NCBI RefSeq assembly: GCF_003386235.1 | Contig: NZ_QRDZ01000014.1 | Location: forward strand, 62,001 to 126,000 | Reading direction: 5' to 3' | Length of the DNA stretch: 64,000 nucleotides | DNA from: Cohnella phaseoli | Lineage (GTDB): Bacteria > Bacillota > Bacilli > Paenibacillales > Paenibacillaceae | Shown: positions 44,091 through 51,862 of the stretch, piece by piece | Position numbering within the stretch: position 1 is the stretch's first letter | Layout: each line of letters opens with the position of its first letter | Notes under the pieces: model-generated | Databases searched by the model: none | The model's input: only the letters and a program-made list of their open reading frames with translations | What the model was told of the DNA's origin: nothing | Position numbers and translations under genes: made by a program

Positions 44091-45035
44091 ATGAATGTTG
44101 GGCGTGAGCTTGCCATTGGCGTAGATATTGGCGGAACGAACTTGAAGCTTGGAGCGGTCCGGCCTAACGGAGAGTTGCTTGCGCACGAATCCGTTCCTCT
44201 GCAGAAGAACCCGGACGGGCGAGCCGACATCCGCGCTTTGTCCGTTCACGTTGATCGCTTTATCCAACGGTTGCCGCATGGTTGCCGCATTGCCGGAATT
44301 GGCGTGTCGTGCCCAGGCCTATTGGATACTCGCAATCGCAAGATTTTGCACGCGGTGAATTTGAAATGGGAGAATGTCGCGCTCGACAGCTTCGTGAAAC
44401 CGCCCGGAGGCGTTCCCGTTTACCTGGAATACGATGCACTCGCGGGAGCGCTTGGCGAGAAGCACTACGGTGCGGCCCAAGGTTTGCCGAATTTTCTATA
44501 TGTGTGCATAGGAACGGGGATTGGAGCCAGCTTGTTCGTGAATGGCGAGCCGTATCGCGCCGGCCTTGTATCCTCCTTGAATTTGGGCCATATGAGCATC
44601 GCATTCGACGGCCTCTCCTGCGCGTGCGGCAACAAGGGGTGCCTGGAAAAGTACGTCTCGGCTCCCGCCATGCGCATGCGACTGAACGGAAAAAACCAAA
44701 GTTCAGGCGACGGCCCGGACTCGGACCTCCTTCAATTGGCCGCACAGGCGGCCGCATCGGGAGATCTCCAAGCCGCCGAATTATTTCGCGACGCAGGGCA
44801 GAAGCTGGCAATCGGTCTCGTAAACTGCTTGCAACTGTTCGGCGCAACGACGGTCGTAATTGGAGGCGGCGTCAGCCAGGCGGGGAACCTGTTACTCGAT
44901 CCCGCTCGCGATGAGCTCGCGGCGCGTTACCGATATGCGGTCAGTCCCGTCGGACTTGTCCAGGCGAGGTTCCCAACGTTGGCCGGCGTCATGGGCGCGG
45001 CTGCGACCGTCTTCGCGGAAGAGAAACTCATTTAA
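44091..45035 (+). CDS. ROK-family sugar kinase with altered sugar-site residues
   Basis: 314 residues; ATG 44091 with GGATGGAG upstream. The ATP motif is VDIGGTNLKLG, and the ROK zinc site CACGNKGCLE (Cys177, Cys179, Cys184 with His167) is intact. The catalytic Asp115 sits in LEYDALAGALGE, where the family normally has END; here Asn is Tyr. The next sugar contact, usually ExGH, is NLGH (Asn164), so the conserved Glu is lost. It should phosphorylate a hexose or amino sugar of unusual type. Leads an operon with a SIS protein and a broken GH20 gene. Confidence 0.85.
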   Translation: MNVGRELAIGVDIGGTNLKLGAVRPNGELLAHESVPLQKNPDGRADIRALSVHVDRFIQRLPHGCRIAGIGVSCPGLLDTRNRKILHAVNLKWENVALDSFVKPPGGVPVYLEYDALAGALGEKHYGAAQGLPNFLYVCIGTGIGASLFVNGEPYRAGLVSSLNLGHMSIAFDGLSCACGNKGCLEKYVSAPAMRMRLNGKNQSSGDGPDSDLLQLAAQAAASGDLQAAELFRDAGQKLAIGLVNCLQLFGATTVVIGGGVSQAGNLLLDPARDELAARYRYAVSPVGLVQARFPTLAGVMGAAATVFAEEKLI

Positions 45036-45056
45036 ATTTATTGCGGGAGGATACCC

Positions 45057-45791
45057 ATGACTTTAATGGAACGTTATTTCGACCGAATGGTCGAGCTTAT
45101 CGCAAGCATTCGAACGACACAGCACGATCGGATTGAAGAAGCTGCCGAACGCGTTGCCGATTCGATCGCCGGCGGCGGTGTGCTTCATGTCTTTGGCAGC
45201 GGCCATTCCCACATGATTGCTGAAGATGCGTTCAATCGCGCAGGCGGTCTGGCTTGCGTCAACGCCATGCTCGAAGATTCGTTGATGGAGCTGAACGTCG
45301 GCCGAGCAACGCTGCTCGAGCGGCTGCCGGGGTATGCGGAAGTTCTGCTGACCGGCTACGATCTGAAGCCAGGCGAAACGATCGTTGTCGTGTCTAATTC
45401 GGGCATCAACGCCGTGCCGGTTGAGGTCGCCGAGGCCTGCAAGAAGAAAGGTCTCCATGTCGTAGCAATCACTTCGATGCGCCATTCGACGACGACCGCT
45501 TCACGCTCGCCGAGCGCGAAGAAGCTTTACGAAATCGCCGATATCGTGCTCGATAACGGCGGAGAGCCGGGAGACGCATTGCTCGAATACGACGGCTCCG
45601 GGCGGAAAACCGGTCCTTCGTCGACAATCGGCGGCATATTGCTCATTCAGGCACTTATCGTATCGGTGATCGACAAGCTCGTAGCCCGGGGTATTGAGCC
45701 GCCGGTGCTGGTCAGCGCGAACCGGGATGGCGGCGACCGGCATAACGAAGCGTTGCTCGCTCGCTATCGCTCGCGCATTCGCTACTCCTGA
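45057..45791 (+). CDS. SIS-domain phosphosugar-binding protein (UPF0309-like)
   Basis: 244 residues; ATG 45057 has GGGAGGAT upstream. The sugar isomerase fold is clear: GGGVLHVFGSGHSHMIAEDAF, then ETIVVVSNSGINAVPVEVAE and VVAITSMRHS. UPF0309 proteins of Bacilli bind or isomerise/etherase phosphorylated amino sugars. With a ROK kinase upstream and a hexosaminidase remnant downstream, the substrate is likely an N-acetylamino sugar phosphate. Confidence 0.88.
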   Translation: MTLMERYFDRMVELIASIRTTQHDRIEEAAERVADSIAGGGVLHVFGSGHSHMIAEDAFNRAGGLACVNAMLEDSLMELNVGRATLLERLPGYAEVLLTGYDLKPGETIVVVSNSGINAVPVEVAEACKKKGLHVVAITSMRHSTTTASRSPSAKKLYEIADIVLDNGGEPGDALLEYDGSGRKTGPSSTIGGILLIQALIVSVIDKLVARGIEPPVLVSANRDGGDRHNEALLARYRSRIRYS

Positions 45792-45850
45792 TTACTGGCC
45801 GACAGCGTCGTCAAAAGTTAACTTCATTAAAGATGAGGGAGCAGATTACG

Positions 45851-46442
45851 ATGGAACTTCGATTTCACGGTTTATCCGCCGATCTGGAGCAAGGCGTTCG
45901 GCTGCTCGAAGATAAGCTCGGTTTTCGTCAAAGCGAGGACGGTTACCCGATTCGCGTTACTCATCGGGCGGGCCGCATAGAGGTTTGCGCCGACACCCAC
46001 GGAGCGGAGCTTCGGTATGAGCGCAAGATTCATTTTTTTCGCGGTCCGGGATTATTGATCGAAGCGCTGCGAAATGCCGGGGAGACGGTCGCGGTGGATC
46101 TTTGCGAAGAACCGCAATTCGTCGCGTTTCTCTTTCTGCACGGGCGGCCGATTCGACGATTTCATGCTGCTAGAGAAGCCCGATTTAATCTCGGAAGAAG
46201 AAGGGAACCGTCTGACCCTGTACAGTCCGCCGAATCCTTCGAAGTTTCTGCTTTGGCAGGACCCGCTTCTCGGCTTGTTCGACAAGCATGCGGAAGGCCG
46301 GAGCTTGGGCGCCTACTATGCCGAGCTGGAGCGCGAGATCGAGGCGGCTTGCGAGAGAGGCGGGATTTACGAGCCGTTGTTCCGTTTCTACGCCCGATTA
46401 TGCGGCGTTCCATCGCGCTCAATTACGCTCCGCTTGGCTTGA
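45851..46442 (+). pseudogene. Broken GH20 beta-N-acetylhexosaminidase (ends only)
   Basis: ATG 45851 follows GAGGGA and encodes about 95 residues of the GH20 N-terminal domain (MELRFHGLSADLEQG, IRVTHRAGRIEV). Near 46130 the frame shifts and joins a C-terminal piece in another frame (CTGGRFDDFMLLEKPDL, NPSKFLLWQDPLLGLFDKH, then AYYAELEREIEAA). The whole catalytic barrel, some 350 residues, is missing, and the 3' end runs into the stop of the convergent ROK repressor. It is non-functional; it shows that the operon once degraded HexNAc-containing glycans. Confidence 0.65.
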
Positions 46443-47640
46443 ACAGCCGGGACAGCATCAGGGAAGCTGAGCCTATGGCAATACTTTGCTCTCCGAACCG
46501 TGCCGGCTGGATACTTGGAATATCGTCGGCATAATTCGGCTGCATGGACTGGTACGCGGAACGTACAAGGTCCAGAAACTCGCTGCTGGAAGCCAGGACG
46601 TTTCCGCCGATTACGATCGCTTGGGGATCGTATACCCGAACCAGATCGCAAAGCGTCTTTCCGATATAATCCGCGGCCTCCTTGATCATTGCGGTGATAT
46701 CGGAATGCCCTTGGCGAAACGTCTCATAAATGAAGCGAATATTCAGCTCTTCCATCGTCATCTTACGGTTGCCGGCCGATGACAGCGAATGCTGTTGGAC
46801 GTAGCGGCGAACGTTGTTATGGATGGCTTTTTCGCTTGCGACGGCTTCCAGGCAACCTTGTCTGCCACAGCTGCAAGGAGGGCCGTCAGGGTCGACAATC
46901 ACATGGCCAACATCTCCCGCAAGCTGATGGGCCCCCCGATACAGCTCGCCGTTAAGAACGAGTCCGAGTCCGATGCCGCTTCGGAAGCCAAGGCACAGCA
47001 TATGATCGTATTCGTTGCCGAACCACATTTCTCCGAACGCCATGGAACGCATATCATGCTCGACATATACCGGCAATTGAAAAGCTTGCTCCAACTGTTC
47101 GCCGATCGGCACATTAAACCAATCCCGAAAATTAATCGCTATGACGGACGTACCCGTAACGCTGTCCACTTTTCCCGGAACGGACACGCCGATACCTATA
47201 ATTCGATCAGCGGACACGGTAGGTTGGGCAAGGAGCGCTTCGATCGATTGTTTAACCGTATCCAGGACAGGATTCGGTCCAGACTCCGAGGGACAGTCTG
47301 TCCGAACCTCGGCAACAATGGCGCCGCTCAGGTCGAGAAGCACGGCAATGACTTCGTCGGCATTCAGATCGACGCCGATGGCATATGCGCCGTCCTTGTT
47401 CAGTTCCAACAAGGTTGCCTTTCTGCCTCCTTTGGAAGTTGTCTGGCCCTGACCGACAGATACGATCAGTCGTTCTTCCAATAACTCGGTTATGATCCGC
47501 ATAATCGTCGAGGGTTGGAGCGCCAATATTTTTGCAATATCCGCTTGCGAGATCGGCCCCGTCCTCCGCATGACATCGAGCACGCTGGAACGATTAATAT
47601 CGCGAATCAGTGACGGGTTGGCGGAGTTGGCTTTCCTCAT
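46423..47640 (-). CDS. ROK-family transcriptional repressor (NagC/XylR type)
   Basis: 405 residues. ATG 47640 is preferred because GGGAGGCG lies 9 bases upstream on this strand; ATG 47673 is an alternative without one. Winged helix at residues 10-75 (ISQADIAKILALQPSTIMRII), then a ROK sugar-binding domain with the zinc cluster CSCGRQGCLE and GDVGH. A sugar or sugar phosphate would release it from DNA. A consensus promoter and matching operator lie upstream, predicting control of itself and of the 44091-46442 operon. Confidence 0.9.
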   Translation of the reverse strand: MRKANSANPSLIRDINRSSVLDVMRRTGPISQADIAKILALQPSTIMRIITELLEERLIVSVGQGQTTSKGGRKATLLELNKDGAYAIGVDLNADEVIAVLLDLSGAIVAEVRTDCPSESGPNPVLDTVKQSIEALLAQPTVSADRIIGIGVSVPGKVDSVTGTSVIAINFRDWFNVPIGEQLEQAFQLPVYVEHDMRSMAFGEMWFGNEYDHMLCLGFRSGIGLGLVLNGELYRGAHQLAGDVGHVIVDPDGPPCSCGRQGCLEAVASEKAIHNNVRRYVQQHSLSSAGNRKMTMEELNIRFIYETFRQGHSDITAMIKEAADYIGKTLCDLVRVYDPQAIVIGGNVLASSSEFLDLVRSAYQSMQPNYADDIPSIQPARFGEQSIAIGSASLMLSRLFKPSGA

Positions 47641-47714
47641 CCGGAACGTTCGCCTCCCTAACAAATTGTTCATTTATGCGACTTACGCAGAGATTGGTTC
47701 TGCATTCAAATGGA

Positions 47715-47779
47715 TACGTTTGTATCGGAAAGCAACTAACCGACAGAAGAATTATAGGTTCTGTTAGAATCGTTGTCAA
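47715..47779 (-). promoter_or_regulatory. Consensus promoter and operator of the ROK repressor gene
   Basis: On the minus strand TTGACA (47779-47774), an exact 17-base spacer and TATAAT (47756-47751) form a perfect sigma-A promoter. Just downstream, 47739-47715 begins TTAGTTGCTTTC, identical to the left half of the operator at 44039, with a weaker right half. This placement predicts autorepression. Confidence 0.8.
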
Positions 47780-47796
47780 GGAAGCCACGACAGGAA

Positions 47797-47835
47797 GCCG
47801 CAACAGGCTTGTCGTTGTGCGACAGCTGTTGCGGC
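47797..47835. repeat. Perfect hairpin upstream of the ROK repressor promoter
   Basis: GCCGCAACAG (47797-47806) and CTGTTGCGGC (47826-47835) form a 10-bp stem. There is no T-run; it may be an insulator, a regulator site or a terminator remnant. Confidence 0.5.
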
Positions 47836-47871
47836 ATGGTGCGATACGATGGTAGCCGTGGAAGCTACTAG

Positions 47872-48039
47872 CTACTCCGAATCGCTGATTTGAAGCTTGC
47901 TTCGATAGTCGGCCGGCCCGTAGCCGGTCCGGTCCTTAAAGGTGCGGCTGAAGTGCTTCCAGTCCTGGTAGCCAAGCTGTTCGGCTACATCATAGATTTT
48001 GATTCCCGGCTCCGCCAACAGCTTTTTGGCTTTCTCCAT
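47872..48039 (-). pseudogene. AraC-type regulator fragment (second helix-turn-helix only)
   Basis: 55 codons on the minus strand read KAKKLLAEPGIKIYDVAEQL, then GYQDWKHFSRTFKDRTGYGP and ADYRSKLQ before the stop. This is the last third of a YesN/AraC DNA-binding domain. It is cut off at 48039, exactly where an unrelated plus-strand membrane-protein tail begins. Confidence 0.7.
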
Positions 48040-48223
48040 GCATATCGTATACGGTCTATTGGCAATTGTTCTGAGTGCTATTCTATCGCCAATTCTGAGC
48101 GGTCATTTGCAAGGTCCGATCACGAACCCGTTTGCCATCGTCAGCGTGCTGATCACCAACGCGATATGGGGCATCATTGCCGGTCTGCTTGCCACTGTTC
48201 TGATGCGGGTATTAAAACTTTAG
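48038..48223 (+). pseudogene. C-terminal fragment of a membrane protein
   Basis: The plus-strand frame reads IVYGLLAIVLSAILSPILSG, HLQGPITNPFAIVSVLIT, NAIWGIIAGLLATVLMRVLK and then a stop. It holds two membrane helices, resembling the tail of YqhR-like membrane proteins. No start or binding site; joined head-on to an AraC fragment, marking a deletion or inversion junction. Confidence 0.6.
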
Positions 48224-48259
48224 GATGTGAAATATCACGTTATACAGTGGAATGTCGAG

Positions 48260-48357
48260 TTATCAACAAGGTTATGCACATCTTAACGGTATCAAGATAA
48301 GGTTATACCGACCTCCAATAGCAATCGTCCACATATCCACAGCTTTTGTTATCCACA
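48260..48357 (+). promoter_or_regulatory. Cluster of four DnaA-box-like sequences
   Basis: TTATCAACA (48260-48268), TTATGCACA (48272-48280), ATATCCACA (48333-48341) and TTATCCACA (48349-48357) all face the same way within 98 bases of non-coding DNA. The last is the exact DnaA consensus and the second fits TTATNCACA; the other two have one mismatch. Such clusters away from oriC can bind and titrate DnaA. No DNA-unwinding element or replication gene is adjacent. Confidence 0.5.
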
Positions 48358-48373
48358 CGTTAACAAATAAGCG

Positions 48374-48419
48374 ATAAAGCAGGTCCAGGGATAGTTATCC
48401 TCAGGCCTGCTTTATTATT
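48374..48419. terminator. Terminator downstream of the methyltransferase gene
   Basis: ATAAAGCAGG (48374-48383) pairs with CCTGCTTTAT (48406-48415), followed by TATTTT. It is usable on the plus strand, and A/T-rich enough to serve the convergent methyltransferase too. Confidence 0.7.
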
Positions 48420-48424
48420 TTAAC

Positions 48425-49177
48425 TTATCGTTTTCTCGCCTTGATGACAAAGGTTAAAGGAAGCATCTTTGCTTTTTTGGCAAAATCGCTGGTATCCTCG
48501 TCCCGCGACAGCATAAGTTCATCATCAGGCTGCTCGACCATTTGCTCAATGACAAATCCCGCTTTTGCCAACGCGTTCACAAAGGTGGATAGTTTACGGT
48601 CCGATAAAGTTAGTAGACCTTCTCCCGATAAATCCAGAGGTACCGAATACCAGGACTCATCAAAATAACTCTTGTTAAAAACAAGGCTATTATTTTCTAA
48701 AGCCACGCATTTGTGTATAGGATGAGACCAACTGAAAATGAATACGCCGTCTTTTTTCAAGTAAGAAGCGATCCGGCAAAAAGTACCCTCGAGGTCGGTG
48801 GTCCAGCCTATAGCATAAATCGAATAAACAAAGTCGAAATAATCCTCCGGTATGCCGCATTCTTCCTCCATGGGAGAACAGATCAATCTTGCCGAAAGAT
48901 CACACGACGTCAAATGCTGCGTAGCCTTTTCAATTTGTTTTTCCGAAATATCCATACCCCATAGTTCAGCTGCTTTGCGCTCTCCCTGATACTGCAAAGA
49001 TTGCCCGTTTCCACAACCAATCTCCAGCATCTTTTTTCCCGAGACATCGCCAAAGAGTTGGCATTTCTCTTCGGAGACAAACGCTCCATACAAAGGAAGT
49101 ACGATTGCTCCTAAATGGTCATTCCCTTTCGTATTCCAATAGAAGCGGTTGGTTTTATGAACGGTATTCTTGTCCAT
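48425..49177 (-). CDS. SAM-dependent class I methyltransferase
   Basis: About 250 residues from ATG 49177 (GGGGGA upstream; a longer start at 49210 is possible). The SAM-binding motif is MLEIGCGNGQSLQYQ, acidic motif II is ELWGMDISEKQIEKA, then ARLICSPMEEE and DYFDFVYSIYAIGW, as in the Methyltransf_11 group. The substrate is unknown. Its start overlaps the end of the frameshifted DUF3626 gene by 23 bases, suggesting coupling. Confidence 0.85.
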   Translation of the reverse strand: MDKNTVHKTNRFYWNTKGNDHLGAIVLPLYGAFVSEEKCQLFGDVSGKKMLEIGCGNGQSLQYQGERKAAELWGMDISEKQIEKATQHLTSCDLSARLICSPMEEECGIPEDYFDFVYSIYAIGWTTDLEGTFCRIASYLKKDGVFIFSWSHPIHKCVALENNSLVFNKSYFDESWYSVPLDLSGEGLLTLSDRKLSTFVNALAKAGFVIEQMVEQPDDELMLSRDEDTSDFAKKAKMLPLTFVIKARKR

Positions 49178-50286
49178 CCCGGCGCCATCCCCCATCAACG
49201 ATTTCCCCATACCTCACCAGAACGTGCCACATGAATTTCAATTCCTGAAGTGCTTCTTCGTAACTTCCTCTGTCGCGCCAACGTTCCGGATTGCGTCTCA
49301 AATCATTGACCGCGATTCCGATCGCACTCGCGTCAATCCGATTGTCGATGGCGATTCGTCCGGCGAGCGAGGGCATGGATGGCCCCCCTGAAATCAGAGG
49401 GTACTTCATCGGCCCGGATCGAATATCCCTTATGCCAATGCAATTCTATTGCATAGGTTGTGCACAGCTTTTCTAGAGTTCTCCCTATGTCTTTTCCTTG
49501 AAAAGAAGGGTCGGCTACCAAAATATCCACATCGTCTTGAAGAGAAAGATCACCGTGGACTTGAGCCTCGATAAAGTGATTAAGATTGTGAGTTGGCCTC
49601 TGTTTCAATCGTTCAGTCACAGGCTGATCTAAGCGATACAACAGTCGATCGATCACTTGTCGGGGCGACAAATCTTTTTCTCCAAGGGCGTACTCTCGGA
49701 AGAAGGCATCCCTAAGAACAGCGGCTAAAATATCATCGAATTCCTCGTAGGTGCCTTTTTCCGCAGGATCATCCTGAGAACCGCCGTAAGTATAGGTACT
49801 ACGATAGGAGGACTGCGGAGCGAGCAGGAAATAGCACGAGCCGAACCTCGGAGACGGACCGTCGGAATGCAGCATCAAATCCAACGCCCCGTATTTGGGC
49901 CTGTCGCTATTGGAGCTTCCCTCCGATTGATAGGCGCCTCCAAACAACTTCATCTCCCACAGATCCCGAGCGCCGCCCGAGTACGCGGACACGCTGCCAT
50001 TAGAGATTTGCGTCTCAAACTGGCTCTTATAAGTTCCTTGCTCAAGCAAGGCTTGCGCCACGCTTCTCATGTCCGCAAGCGGGCGATCGGGATGAAAATG
50101 CAACGCTACTCGGGCATGCGTTCGGAGCTTTGAGACCGCCTCTTCCCAGCGGCTCCAAGGGATATTCGACATCTGGAGAATTTCTCGGATGGTAGCCTGC
50201 GCAGCTTCCCTTCTCGAAGCGGCAATCTGTCTGATATGCTGAATGGCCATGGTCTGAGAGCTCGTAAGGCGAAAGTTATGGGACAT
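49155..50286 (-). pseudogene. DUF3626 family gene with a frameshift at a six-base homopolymer
   Basis: The first frame (to 49333) carries most of a DUF3626 protein: RVALHFHPDRP, GGARDLWEMKLFGGAYQ, PRFGSCYFLL, AQVHGDLSLQDDVDILVADPSF. At EVPSDFRG the frame leaves the family pattern. With one base fewer in the C6 run at 49390-49395 (G6 on the coding strand) it continues PSMPSLAGRIAIDNRI, then ASAIGIAVNDLRRNPERW and ALQELKFMWHVLVRYG to 49155. Full length would be about 375 residues. It could be a real mutation, phase variation or a read error. Function of the family is unknown. Confidence 0.7.
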
Positions 50287-50308
50287 GGACCTGACACCTG
50301 CCTTAAAC

Positions 50309-51862
50309 TCATTTCTTAATAGACTCCCGATACTCGGAAGGACTCATCCCGGTCATATTCTTAAATACGCGGGAAAAGTATTGCTGCTCGGAATAGCCAA
50401 TAATTTCGGCAATGTCTTTGAAGTCCAGCTCGGCCTGTCTCTCAATCAATCGCTTAGCCTCGTTGATTCTTAACGAAGTTAGGTATTTCATCGGCGGCTC
50501 TCCGCAGCATTTCTTAAACACCCGGATGATATAAGAAGGGTTGAAATTGAATTTCTCGGCCAGCGAGGAAACCGTGATCTGCTCGGACATATTCATCCGA
50601 ATGTATTCCTCCAGCTTATTGTACAGCTCTTCCGACGTATCGCTGCCCTTCTTGCGCGAATGACTATACGGGCCCATATAGCTGTTCAAGATCTGCAAGG
50701 CATCGTTAAACAGACTTTTGCTGTCGGTGGAGATCGCAACGAGGTCGTACAGCTCTTTTTCGATGGATCCCATCATATCGTCGTCTTCATGCCCGATCAG
50801 CGTCATAAGCTCATCAGCAAGTTGGGTGAGCAGCTTTTCCAGCTGCCGCTGGGTCATGTCGCTTTTCTCCCATTGAGAGAATAGATGCAGCAGCTCGTTT
50901 TGCAACGAATCGAACTGCTGCTGCTTAACGAATAATTTTATCGAATTCATGTGATTCGAATCCTGATGAGACGGTCTATCCGGCACTTTACGATCCTTCG
51001 TCGTAATAAGCGAGGACAGACAGCACAGCAAATTTCGTTCAAGATAAGTTCTCATCCTGCGCGCGGTATCTCGAATCTGCTCTAAGCTTACCGGCTCTTC
51101 TTCAGTACAGACTGTAACAGGAACGGAGTGGAGAAGCGAGGACGAGATCGCATTCATCAGTTTTTCCGCATGACAAGCTTGCTCGCTGCCGTTCAGGATA
51201 AGGAATTTTTGATTAAAAAACTTATCGTCAATTAAATGCCATGACACGGCTTCATTCGTGCAGTTAGCTGTTATTTTGGACCAATCGATCATCGACCAAA
51301 GACGGTCAAAATAATCGGTATCCAGCACATCGGCGCTGTAAGTATACTGATTTCCCAGACAGATTAAATACATGTGGCGTTGTGTTGCTTTGATCGATTC
51401 GGTTAATGCGGGCGGGGACTTGACCCCATGCACCATTTTATCAATCAGATCGCTTTCGAGCCTGCGGGTCTGGAGATCAAGTCGAGCTTTAATTACCACA
51501 ATCGTCTGCCTAAGCAAATCTTTCTTAACGGGCTTAAGAATGTAATCGGTCACGCCTAAGCGGATCGCTTGCTGCGCGTAAGAGAAGTCATTGTAGCCGC
51601 TAATAATCACGATTTCCAGGTCGGGTCTTATCGCTTTGGCGCGCTTGATCAGCTCCAGACCGTCCATAGCGGGCATATGAATGTCCGTAAATAAGACATC
51701 GGGCTTCATCTGCTCGACCAGCAATAGAGCATCCTCTCCGTCTGCCGCCGAAGCGATCACCTTGAAATTCAGATCGGCTTGATCGATTTTTTGAATGATG
51801 TTGTCCAAAATAATTTGCTCGTCCTCGGCCACGATAACGGTGTAGCTTTGTCTGGATGTCAT
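50309..51862 (-). CDS. Response regulator, YesN type (AraC output, locus B)
   Basis: 517 residues. Receiver domain 1-120 (AEDEQIILDNI; phospho-acceptor Asp60 in LFTDIHMPA; KPVKK switch), a 280-residue middle region typical of full-length YesN proteins, and the AraC double helix-turn-helix (about 415-517; ITVSSLAEKFNFNPSYIIRVF, FKDIAEIIGYSEQQYFSRVFK). Its start overlaps the kinase stop by 4 bases. It probably binds the paired direct repeats upstream of both binding-protein genes of locus B. Confidence 0.92.
   Translation of the reverse strand: MTSRQSYTVIVAEDEQIILDNIIQKIDQADLNFKVIASAADGEDALLLVEQMKPDVLFTDIHMPAMDGLELIKRAKAIRPDLEIVIISGYNDFSYAQQAIRLGVTDYILKPVKKDLLRQTIVVIKARLDLQTRRLESDLIDKMVHGVKSPPALTESIKATQRHMYLICLGNQYTYSADVLDTDYFDRLWSMIDWSKITANCTNEAVSWHLIDDKFFNQKFLILNGSEQACHAEKLMNAISSSLLHSVPVTVCTEEEPVSLEQIRDTARRMRTYLERNLLCCLSSLITTKDRKVPDRPSHQDSNHMNSIKLFVKQQQFDSLQNELLHLFSQWEKSDMTQRQLEKLLTQLADELMTLIGHEDDDMMGSIEKELYDLVAISTDSKSLFNDALQILNSYMGPYSHSRKKGSDTSEELYNKLEEYIRMNMSEQITVSSLAEKFNFNPSYIIRVFKKCCGEPPMKYLTSLRINEAKRLIERQAELDFKDIAEIIGYSEQQYFSRVFKNMTGMSPSEYRESIKK

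Noticed and set aside
46789..47484. 231-codon plus-strand frame opposite the ROK repressor
   Set aside because: Antisense shadow of a confident gene; no ribosome binding site and no domain pattern.
47797..47835. Hairpin considered as a transcription terminator for the repressor region
   Set aside because: There is no T-run on either strand, so it was listed only as a repeat.
48260..48357. DnaA-box cluster considered as the chromosomal origin
   Set aside because: No dnaA, dnaN, rpmH or other origin-linked gene is present, and no AT-rich unwinding region is evident.
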